Origin: Chlamydiae bacterium Ga0074140
GTDB lineage: Bacteria; Chlamydiota; Chlamydiia; Chlamydiales; Rhabdochlamydiaceae
Direction of reading: 5' to 3'
Length of the DNA: 64,000 bases
Assembly: GCA_001464115.1 (NCBI GenBank)
Contig: LNES01000006.1
Span: forward strand, 496,001-560,000
Made by a program: the position numbers and the translations under genes. The first letter of the stretch is position 1; every line of letters starts with the position of its first letter. Positions 1-6,652 of the stretch are shown in pieces. Under the pieces are notes generated by a model. The model made no database searches. It was not told the origin of the DNA and worked only from the letters and a program-made list of their open reading frames with translations.

Positions 1-993
1 ATTGCATATTTAGGTGCAGGAACTTGGGGGTTTTGCCTCGCTTCGCTTCTCGCTTCAAAAGGCCATGAGGTTGTGTTATGGACATCCAAACCAGAATTCG
101 CCTCTCTTCTCTCAAAAAAAAGAGAACATCCCAAACTCCACGGCTACAAAGCGGATAAAAAAGTTGTCATTACAAGCGATCTCAAGAAGGCAATTGACGG
201 AGCAGAGCTCATTGTCGAATCTGTCACATCAATGGGAGTTCGTCCCGTTTTCGAAAAGGTGCAAGCTCTGGGCGGAGTAGAGTGCCCAATTGTTCTAACC
301 TCAAAAGGAATCGAACAAAATAGCTGTCTTCTTCTTCCAGAAGTTCTAAGAGATATTTTCGGGGAGGAGTACAAGGATCGCATCGGCTGTCTCAGCGGTC
401 CTAGCCATGCTGAAGAGGTCATTCAGCAGCTTCCAACTTCTGTTGTCTCCGCTTCCTATGATCCTGAGCTGATGCTTTTAATCCGCGATACTTTTGCCAC
501 CCCGTTTTTTCGCATCTATCCCAATGCCGATATTCACGGAGTTGCGTTTGGTGGCGCGATGAAAAACATCATCGCCATTGCATCGGGTATCTCCGATGGT
601 CTGCGCTTTGGTGACAACACAAAAGCGGCTCTCATGACACGTGGACTCCACGAGATGAGAAAACTTGCCGTCACAAAAAATTGCGCGCCAGAGACTCTCA
701 ATGGTCTTTCAGGGCTTGGTGATCTCTGTGTTACCTGCTTATCTAAACTCAGCCGTAACTACGCGTTTGGAAGGCTTATTGCTGAGGGGTTAACGCCTCA
801 AGCTGCAAAAGATAAGATCGGCATGGTCGTTGAGGGAAGTTTTACCTGTGTCTCCGCCAAACAGCTCGGAGAGAAAGCTGGCATCGCCGTTCCGATTACC
901 TCAGCTGTCTGGTCGATTCTCTATGAAGGACTCGATCCGCGCGATGCGGTAAAGTCTCTTCTCCAGCGTGCGATTAAAGAGGAACATTTGTGA
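1..993 (+). CDS. gpsA: Glycerol-3-phosphate dehydrogenase [NAD(P)+], 5'-truncated by window edge
   Basis: This enzyme reduces dihydroxyacetone phosphate to sn-glycerol 3-phosphate, the backbone for phospholipid synthesis, in the cytoplasm. The frame is open from base 1, and the visible N-terminus already contains the Rossmann motif GAGTWG, so only a few residues are missing. The conserved GGAMKN segment carries the probable catalytic lysine (codon at 562-564), followed by the substrate-binding region GDNTKAALMTRG. An internal ATG at 73 would delete the nucleotide-binding loop and is not the real start. The stop overlaps the GTG start of the next gene (GTGA), so the two are probably co-transcribed. 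C. trachomatis has the orthologue (CT714, from memory). Confidence 0.96.
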   Translation: MAYLGAGTWGFCLASLLASKGHEVVLWTSKPEFASLLSKKREHPKLHGYKADKKVVITSDLKKAIDGAELIVESVTSMGVRPVFEKVQALGGVECPIVLTSKGIEQNSCLLLPEVLRDIFGEEYKDRIGCLSGPSHAEEVIQQLPTSVVSASYDPELMLLIRDTFATPFFRIYPNADIHGVAFGGAMKNIIAIASGISDGLRFGDNTKAALMTRGLHEMRKLAVTKNCAPETLNGLSGLGDLCVTCLSKLSRNYAFGRLIAEGLTPQAAKDKIGMVVEGSFTCVSAKQLGEKAGIAVPITSAVWSILYEGLDPRDAVKSLLQRAIKEEHL

Positions 994-2483
994 TTTGTGG
1001 TGAGAAGATTGTCACAGCGGAAGAGATGGTCCGCGTTGAAAAATTAGCTTATGAAGCTGGATTCTCCGAAGAGGCGTTTATGGAAAACGCCGGAAGGGGC
1101 ATTGCAGAAAAGACACTCGATTTCATCGAGACGAAACTTCTTGAAAAGAGAGTCACTCTTCTTGTTGGCAAAGGAAATAATGGCGGTGATGCTCTCGTTG
1201 CGGGGAAGCATCTCCTCACTAAGGGATTTTCTGTTACAGCCGTTCATACCCATCCTCCTGAAGAGTGTTCTCCCCTTGCGCAAAAGCAGTGGGCGGCATT
1301 CAAAAATGCAGGAGGAACACACTCCATGGATGGCGAACTCCAGTGTGTGCTGCTCGACGGCCTTACAGGGACTGGATTTCATGGAAAAGCAGAAGGGCCT
1401 CTAGCCTCACTCATCGAACGTGCCAATCGATCTGAACTTCCAATTCTTGCCATCGATATCCCCTCTGGCCTCAAAGGCTCAACCGGCGAAGTCGGATCCG
1501 TTGCGATTCAAGCGACACAAACACTTTATCTCGGTCTTCCCAAAATCGGCTTTTTCATTGGAAAAGGGTGGAATCATGTTGGAGAGCTGATTTCTGTAAA
1601 CTTCGGGTTAAATGAAAAATATGTCGGCGAGGCAAATGCGACAGCTCTCCTCCTCGACAGCAAAAAAATCGGGTGCGCCCTTCCCCCCATTCAACGGAAT
1701 CGCCATAAATACCAAGCAGGGTATGTCGTCGCTGTTGCAGGCTCTTGCGGCTTTTCTGGCGCCGCTTTTCTCGCCTGCCTTGCCGCCCTTCGTTCAGGAG
1801 CTGGCATCGTCCGCCTTTTTCATGGATGGGGAATGGAAGGAGAGATGGGAAGCGCTCCCCTCGAGATCGTGAAAGAGGAGATTTCAGACCTTGGTCGCGT
1901 TTTCGAAGAGTGCAAAAGAGCAAGTGCAACCCTCATCGGTCCAGGCATCGGGCGAACCAGAGAGACCGAAAAACTCCTAAAACCTCTTCTCGCTAATCTC
2001 TCTCTTCCAACAGTTCTCGATGCTGACGCCCTGTTCCTTCTAGCCAAAAACCCCAGCTGGAAACTACCCACTCACACTATCTTAACCCCACACCGCAAAG
2101 AAGCGGAGAGACTTCTCCACGTATCCCCCTCTAACGACGAGCATCTCTTCCACACCCAGTGTCAAGAGTATGTAGAGAAGAATAAAGTCACACTGCTCTT
2201 AAAAGGTGGACCCTCGTTTATCTTCCATCCGCAAACACTTCCGCTCGTCTGCACGCGCGGAGATCCCGGAATGGCAACCGCAGGAACTGGCGATGTTCTC
2301 ACCGGCATCCTCGCCGCACTCCTCGCACAAGGACTCGATCCCCAGCATGCAGCCGCCCTCGGAGTCACACTACACGGCATCGCTGGCGAAGTCGCGGCCT
2401 TCCAGAAAACCTCCTACTCCCTAATCGCCTCCGACCTCATCGACTACCTCCCAGAAGCCTTCTGGGAAATGCTGAACGATTAA
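990..2483 (+). CDS. nnrDE: Bifunctional NAD(P)HX epimerase / NAD(P)HX dehydratase
   Basis: This protein repairs hydrated NADH and NADPH. The N-terminal YjeF_N domain (about residues 1-215) epimerises NAD(P)HX and shows the NNGGDALVA motif near residue 62. The C-terminal ribokinase-like domain (about 235-490) dehydrates the S-form using ATP or ADP and shows LTPHRKEAERL and the GTGDVLTGILAALLAQG nucleotide-binding segment near residue 433. At 497 aa it has the usual length for the fused enzyme. The GTG start at 990 overlaps the gpsA stop. No Shine-Dalgarno is obvious, consistent with translational coupling. Confidence 0.94.
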   Translation: MICGEKIVTAEEMVRVEKLAYEAGFSEEAFMENAGRGIAEKTLDFIETKLLEKRVTLLVGKGNNGGDALVAGKHLLTKGFSVTAVHTHPPEECSPLAQKQWAAFKNAGGTHSMDGELQCVLLDGLTGTGFHGKAEGPLASLIERANRSELPILAIDIPSGLKGSTGEVGSVAIQATQTLYLGLPKIGFFIGKGWNHVGELISVNFGLNEKYVGEANATALLLDSKKIGCALPPIQRNRHKYQAGYVVAVAGSCGFSGAAFLACLAALRSGAGIVRLFHGWGMEGEMGSAPLEIVKEEISDLGRVFEECKRASATLIGPGIGRTRETEKLLKPLLANLSLPTVLDADALFLLAKNPSWKLPTHTILTPHRKEAERLLHVSPSNDEHLFHTQCQEYVEKNKVTLLLKGGPSFIFHPQTLPLVCTRGDPGMATAGTGDVLTGILAALLAQGLDPQHAAALGVTLHGIAGEVAAFQKTSYSLIASDLIDYLPEAFWEMLND

Positions 2484-2511
2484 CGAGGGGAAGAATGTCT
2501 CTCTTAGTTGA

Positions 2512-2548
2512 TCGTGAACGTTACCGATTGCGTTACCGTTTTCCGATT
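2512..2548 (+). repeat. Dispersed 37-bp repeat, left copy flanking the MORN gene
   Basis: The sequence beginning tcgtgaacgttaccgattgc recurs in inverted orientation at 3351-3387 (about 33 of 37 positions match) and directly at about 34752-34790. Here it lies in the 222-bp gap between nnrDE and the MORN gene. A short open frame across it (2495-2686) has no ribosome-binding site or recognisable product. The downstream gttcatcatt resembles the arms of the palindromes at 34697 and 36304, so this is probably a truncated relative of that element. Confidence 0.7.
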
Positions 2549-2705
2549 CTTGATTTTCGTTCATCATTGAAAATCAACGCGCGACTTAAACAGATAAAAA
2601 TTTGTCGCCAAAAAAATGGGCAACATTTAACATTTTCTTTAAAATCTAATGCGGATACGAACTCTGCAGATACAGATATTTTCTAACCAAAAGTCAGGAG
2701 AATTT

Positions 2706-3293
2706 ATGAGCACAATTGCACTTGTAACCAGTGACACATTAGGAACAATGTCCACCCAGTCGAGCATTCACTATGGTACCACACCCTCAACAGAAAAAAA
2801 AGCCGACTCCTCAGTTACAGTGAGCACGATGCAAAGCGCTCCTGCGCAGACTGTAGTTGTCGATGCACAACTCTTCGCTCAAATGCAACGAATGCTCGCA
2901 AATCAGATGGCTCAATCTCAAGTTCAACCGATCACAACTACACTCTCGGATGGAAGCAAATACGTTGGACAAGTGAATCAAGATGGCAAGCCTCATGGTC
3001 GCGGCTTTTTAACTTACCCTGAAGGAAATCTACGCTTGAACTATGAGGGGGAGTTCGAGAATGGCAGCCCCCATGGCCAAGGAATTTTGAAAATGCTCAA
3101 TGGAGATAAATACGAGGGTCATTTAAAAGCTGGCATGACCACAACGGGAAAAATGACTGAACCTAATGGCAACTACTATCGCGGAGAGTGGCAAGACGGA
3201 AAATTCTGGAACGGAACGTACAATTGTTTTACTGGTGGGCAAGCGATTGAGTATAAAAATGGTGAGCACTCCTCCTGCTGCGTCATTCTTTAA
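2706..3293 (+). CDS. Small MORN-repeat protein with C-terminal CaaX-like tail (effector candidate)
   Basis: The product is 195 aa. I chose ATG 2706 because caggag lies 5-10 bases upstream; the longer frame from 2649 has no such signal. Residues 1-75 are Ser/Thr/Gln-rich with no signal peptide. Residues about 78-185 hold four or five MORN motifs of the type YxGxxxDGKPHGxGxLTYPxG, usually linked to membrane or protein contacts. The protein ends SSCCVIL immediately before TAA; the last four residues, CVIL, fit a C-a-a-X box with X = Leu, favoured by host geranylgeranyltransferase. Prenylation of a translocated effector by the host is inferred, not shown. Copies of a dispersed repeat flank the gene in inverted orientation. 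Confidence 0.8.
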   Translation: MSTIALVTSDTLGTMSTQSSIHYGTTPSTEKKADSSVTVSTMQSAPAQTVVVDAQLFAQMQRMLANQMAQSQVQPITTTLSDGSKYVGQVNQDGKPHGRGFLTYPEGNLRLNYEGEFENGSPHGQGILKMLNGDKYEGHLKAGMTTTGKMTEPNGNYYRGEWQDGKFWNGTYNCFTGGQAIEYKNGEHSSCCVIL

Positions 3294-3350
3294 ATAAACG
3301 GACGAGAAGAAAAAATTTAAACACCAAGCACAGCGAAACCGCTGAGAAAA

Positions 3351-3387
3351 ATTCGGGAAACGGTAACGCAATTGGCAACGTTCACGA
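3351..3387 (-). repeat. Dispersed 37-bp repeat, right (inverted) copy flanking the MORN gene
   Basis: The reverse complement begins tcgtgaacgttgccaattgc and matches the copy at 2512-2548 at about 33 of 37 positions. The two copies face each other around the MORN gene, an arrangement compatible with a mobilised cassette or with inversion between them. Confidence 0.7.
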
Positions 3388-3508
3388 GCGGAGAAGGCTT
3401 TTTTCGCGTGCGGTGACTTATTTTCACCGCACTCCAAATTGGGAAGAGGCTGCTTCGCGCTTAGAATTAAGCAACAACACCCTTTTTGGTGGAAATTCTG
3501 ACCGGATG

Positions 3509-3554
3509 TAACAGTTTAGGGGACTGACAGGGCCCACCCTAAAGACCGGCCGAG
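3509..3554 (-). pseudogene. Degenerate duplicate of the psd 3' end
   Basis: Read on the minus strand, this segment encodes LGRSLGWALSVP followed by TAA. The true psd end at 5140-5185 encodes LGQSLGRALSIL followed by TAG. About three quarters of the 46 bases match, and both the frame and the stop position are conserved. Further upstream the similarity fades, with an in-frame stop. This is therefore a decayed direct repeat of the psd terminus rather than a functional gene. The lipoprotein and frameshifted genes (3712-5002) lie exactly between the two copies. Confidence 0.65.
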
Positions 3555-3711
3555 TCACGAACCTATAATCTTCAGTGGGCTAGTTTTTGAGGGCAAGATC
3601 ACCCACCACGAAAAAAGCTGCACAAATGAGCCCCGGTAGCAGTTTTCTCATTTAAATATCCTCCCAATCATAAACAAGATCCGGATCATTCCAAATGAGG
3701 TCTTTATCATC

Positions 3712-4281
3712 CTAGCCTGAGGAAATTTTCTGAAGAATGGGTTGATGGATATAAAAAATCGGTTTTTTGTGGATCGGTGAATTGTCTAAGTCATACTCTT
3801 GCGCAAATTTTGATATTAGCCCCCTCATAATATCCTGAGAATAGGTCTTTTCTTCTCTAAGGGGATCTCTTTTTTTAAAAGCAACCGCATTTCCGACAAC
3901 TTCTGGATATGGAAGGTTGTACTGATTTTCACTGCTTGCCTGCCAAATAATAGATGCTGTCTTAAAACCATTCGCCTCAACTTGCGTGTTTGCAAAGGCT
4001 TGGATGGATCCGCTTTCTCCTATAGAAACTAACACGTAAATGGCCGATGATTCGGAGGAGTTCTCGAGAGTCTCTCTTATTTTTACTTCGCCAACTTCTC
4101 GAAAGGAGTCTACGAGATCTTCAAAAAGCTTCTCTTGATTTAAGTCGCTGAAAGGGGAAAAGAAAGGAGCGATTTCAAATTCATATACTCCTGTTAATGC
4201 TCCCACCTGCTTTTTTTTCTCACTGTTCGAGACACATCCTACTAAACCCATCGCGATAAGAATTGCAAAAAGAATCCGCAC
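3712..4281 (-). CDS. Putative lipoprotein, unknown function
   Basis: The product is 189 aa. I chose GTG 4281 because CAGGGAG sits 6-7 bases upstream and the protein then begins with a short charged tip, a hydrophobic stretch and the lipobox LVGC (Cys about residue 16). That predicts export by Sec and lipid anchoring. The longer frame to 4389 only overlaps the preceding gene. The mature part has no motif I recognise. It starts 2 bases after the stop of the upstream frameshifted gene, so the two form one unit. Composition is more AT-rich by eye than the housekeeping neighbours. Confidence 0.7.
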   Translation of the reverse strand: MRILFAILIAMGLVGCVSNSEKKKQVGALTGVYEFEIAPFFSPFSDLNQEKLFEDLVDSFREVGEVKIRETLENSSESSAIYVLVSIGESGSIQAFANTQVEANGFKTASIIWQASSENQYNLPYPEVVGNAVAFKKRDPLREEKTYSQDIMRGLISKFAQEYDLDNSPIHKKPIFYIHQPILQKISSG

Positions 4282-4283
4282 GT

Positions 4284-5002
4284 TTATCTCCCTGGGAAAA
4301 CCACTTTCGGGGCAATTGCAACACCCTTGTCCATACAATCTTTCATATACAACCACGCATCCACGATTGGATTTAAACACTCGGTCCAATGAGCTCGATC
4401 ACAACAGTTGTAAGCCATATATTCCAATTCAGCAATGCAAAAAGTAATGAGTTCCGCCAAAGACCGATTCGGAATTCTCATTGCTATTATTTTCATCAGA
4501 TCTGCTGTTGCCTTAACTCGACTTTTACACTCGTGAGCTGAGACTTTTTCGTTTGGATCAGCAAACTTGGCAAAAATTCCTTGGCGCGAACGTTCAGATC
4601 CCTGATCAAGATGGCAGTCGCCGCACTTTGATTTCTCGTGGATTTTATCCAAAACACATTTTATCTGAAAAAGATCGTCGTAAACTTTTTCCTCCTCGTT
4701 CAAATAGGCATGACAAAACAACTTACCCCACAAGGCTGCTGCCATCATTTTCGTCGGATTTTTGTTGGAGGAGGAGATAATAATCTGATCGAAAAACTCG
4801 AGAGCGGAATCGTATTTTCCTAGAAAAAATTCCCCCAACCACGGTCGATTAAAGGTGTCATATCAACAAGATTCGTAGCTTTATCCTCTGAAAATGTGGA
4901 TGAAGAAACTGTCAGGATTTCGCTATCGTGCAAGTTTTCTGCTGATATCGAGACGTGAACAATGAGCGAAAAAGAATAAACTATGACTAGAGACTTTATC
5001 AT
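4284..5002 (-). CDS. Secreted helical (TPR-like) protein split by a -1 frameshift
   Basis: Two frames join into one product of about 239 aa. The first starts at ATG 5002 (GAGGA upstream; ATG 5005 also possible) with a signal peptide, MIKSLVIVYSFSLIVHV, and stops in DRGWGNFF-TAG. The second continues -1 with LGKYDSALEFFDQ, which reads like a TPR helix, then a Cys-rich helical region to 4284. At the junction the mRNA reads AAU UUU UUC UAG, so a -1 slip on the U6C run gives GWGNFFLGKYDSAL without a gap. It could be a pseudogene, a sequencing error in the T6 or G5 run, or programmed frameshifting. The lipoprotein gene follows after 2 bases. Confidence 0.6.
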
Positions 5003-5146
5003 CATGTCCTCTTTGTCCTTTCGGCGGGGGTTAATCTGCCAAATGAGAAGATTTATTTGTATAAAAAATATTGTTGTTTCACGCTTGCCTCCTGGAGGGT
5101 TGAGCAACACATCCTAAAGATGGGCATTTTGGCTGGATTTAACTGC

Positions 5147-6064
5147 CTACAGGATTGACAAAGCGCGTCCTAAAGACTGGCCGAGGAGGCCGCGGGTTTC
5201 GACCTTGCGGTGAGAGGCGTCGAGGAGGTCTTGATCGAATTGGATGCGAAACGGTTCGAAGAGGAGAATGAGCGAAGAGCCCCCGAATGAGAAATAACCC
5301 TTCTCGTCTCCTTTTGCGTAGTGTTCGCCCGGAACAAAGGTTTGATGGATCGTGCCGACATAGGTTGCGCCGACTTCGATAAAGAGAACGGTGCCAAAAT
5401 GTTTGGTGTGAATGGCGGTAATTACGCGTTTGTTGTGAGCCAGGATCTGGATGTTTTTCTTAAGTGCAATCGGATTTACGGAGTAGAGAGGACCGTGGAT
5501 CTCTTTCGGCTGTTCGGGAACACCATTGCAAGGAAAATGAAAGCGGTGGTAGTCAACAGGGCAGAGTCGAGCAATTACCATCGATCCATGAGCATACTTA
5601 TGTGCAAGCGTTGAACTCTGCAAAAGTCCTTCGAGTGAAAACTTCTGATTTTTGACGAGAAAACCATCGGCAGCGTGGACGTCGGGATAAACGAGGTAGC
5701 GTGCATCGGCTGGAAGTATCGCCACATCGTTACCATTTTCAATCGGACGTGAGGATGGCTTTAACTTGCGGATGAAAAAGTCATTGAAACAGGAGAATGA
5801 ATCGACGGGATCTAGAAACTCTTCTGTATCCACATGAAACTTGCGGATAAAGGGTCGAACTTTAAAGCGACTTAAGCGGCTTTTCTGGAATTTACCGTAG
5901 AGATGCGAAAAAATGGGAAAACTCGCGATCGGATAGAGAAAAAAGAAGGAGAAAATCCGCGAGAGCAAGCTCGTTCCATAGAGAAGTTCGAGAAAGATTT
6001 TTCCGTAAACTTTCTCTTTCTCACCTCGTTTTGTCACACGATCGATGTAGTAGATCTCGTTCAT
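5147..6064 (-). CDS. psd: Phosphatidylserine decarboxylase proenzyme
   Basis: This enzyme converts phosphatidylserine to phosphatidylethanolamine at the inner membrane. The 305-aa product resembles chlamydial Psd throughout, including FNDFFIRKLKP, ILPADARYLVYP, HGSMVIARLCPVDYHRFHFP and the autocleavage site GGSS near residue 262, whose serine would become the pyruvoyl group (often LGST or GGST in relatives). The start MNEIYYIDRVT aligns with the chlamydial N-terminus. The start codon lies within the tip of a 165-bp palindromic repeat, and the only ribosome-binding candidate is its GGGATAGG. A decayed copy of the gene's 3' end lies at 3509-3554. Confidence 0.95.
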   Translation of the reverse strand: MNEIYYIDRVTKRGEKEKVYGKIFLELLYGTSLLSRIFSFFFLYPIASFPIFSHLYGKFQKSRLSRFKVRPFIRKFHVDTEEFLDPVDSFSCFNDFFIRKLKPSSRPIENGNDVAILPADARYLVYPDVHAADGFLVKNQKFSLEGLLQSSTLAHKYAHGSMVIARLCPVDYHRFHFPCNGVPEQPKEIHGPLYSVNPIALKKNIQILAHNKRVITAIHTKHFGTVLFIEVGATYVGTIHQTFVPGEHYAKGDEKGYFSFGGSSLILLFEPFRIQFDQDLLDASHRKVETRGLLGQSLGRALSIL

Positions 6065-6227
6065 GAGCCTATCCCGATATTAAGAATTGTTGGGTTTTCG
6101 ATGATTTTTGAGAAGATTTCTCGTGGCCCTTTTCGGACAATGTAAAACCTACATGGCCGAAAAGGGCCACGAGAAATCTTCCAAAAAGCGCGGAAAGAGA
6201 ACATTCTGAATATCGGGATAGGGTCAT
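6062..6227. repeat. Palindromic repeat element, copy A (abuts psd start codon)
   Basis: The ends are near-perfect inverted repeats: atgagcctatcccgatatta at the left and its mirror at 6200-6227. A second, internal hairpin (6121-6172) has arms gtggcccttttcgg and ccgaaaagggccac around a short loop. Copy B at 34485-34649 keeps the ends, the aatgt/acatgg loop borders and the aaaaagcgcggaa segment, but has different hairpin arms that still pair. Both copies end exactly at the ATG of a minus-strand gene. An open frame across the element on the minus strand (6069-6281) is explained by the repeat. Confidence 0.8.
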
Positions 6228-6231
6228 AAGT

Positions 6232-6594
6232 TCAGGGTCGTGTCGGTGTGGATTTTCCAGCAATGGAAGAGAAGAGTGCAAGTTCTTCTAAATATTCGGA
6301 AGAGAAAAGATGTTCGAGATGTGCCTCTTTGATCCGTTCCAAAATCTGGCGTGCGGTACGGACCATTTTTGCAGCATGTCCTTTAGATTGATCCCCTTTA
6401 AAAAAGCGCTCCTCTTGCTGCTGAAAAAGACGCACGAGCTCTTTGAGCTCTTTCTGCTGCTGCAGTTTAACCTGCGTCGCCTCGATCAAATGATCGATCC
6501 GCGCAATCTCATCTTCGCTCGCTTGAACGAAGGGCTCCTCTACAGAAAAAAGTAGGCTCGACGATGAAATCAAGAGCAGGAAAAGGCGTTTCAT
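6232..6594 (-). CDS. Small secreted coiled-coil protein, unknown function
   Basis: The product is about 120 aa. It begins MKRLFLLLISSSSLLFSVEE, a typical Sec signal peptide, followed by a Gln/Glu/Lys-rich helical segment (LKQQQ-type heptads, about residues 35-75) likely to form a coiled coil. I use ATG 6594 rather than TTG 6600 because it places the signal peptide cleanly. The only ribosome-binding candidate is GAGGGAG in the 3' arm of the upstream terminator. Its position between psd and the secA region matches the small gene in that place in Chlamydia (CT700, from memory), but I cannot confirm orthology. Confidence 0.65.
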   Translation of the reverse strand: MKRLFLLLISSSSLLFSVEEPFVQASEDEIARIDHLIEATQVKLQQQKELKELVRLFQQQEERFFKGDQSKGHAAKMVRTARQILERIKEAHLEHLFSSEYLEELALFSSIAGKSTPTRP

Positions 6595-6597
6595 GAA

Positions 6598-6633
6598 CAA
6601 AAAAGCTCCCTCGTGTAGAGGGAGCCATTTTTA
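6598..6633 (-). terminator. Rho-independent terminator after the ankyrin gene
   Basis: A perfect GC-rich stem (ggctccct / agggagc, 6605-6626) is followed on the minus strand by TTTTTTG and on the plus strand by attttta. It lies 20 bases after the stop of the ankyrin-repeat gene, which it should terminate, and directly before the next minus-strand gene. Confidence 0.85.
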
Positions 6634-6652
6634 GCTAGCGCGAGGGATTTGG

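Larger units (their letters stand above)
3294..3711. other. 418-bp gap without an intact gene
   Basis: The gap holds the right copy of the 37-bp repeat (3351-3387) and a decayed copy of the psd 3' end (3509-3554). From 3555 to 3711 I see no gene, promoter or terminator I can support. The open frame 3123-3437 on the minus strand runs through the repeat and is not a gene candidate. Confidence 0.6.

Noticed and set aside
2495..2686. 63-codon open frame before the MORN gene
   Set aside because: It spans the dispersed repeat, has no convincing ribosome-binding site and no recognisable product.
6069..6281. 70-codon minus-strand frame similar to one at 34491-34673 (shared LSEK...SSQKSSK-like peptide)
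   Set aside because: The similarity comes from the palindromic element itself; the frames include the hairpin arms and end at the repeat borders.
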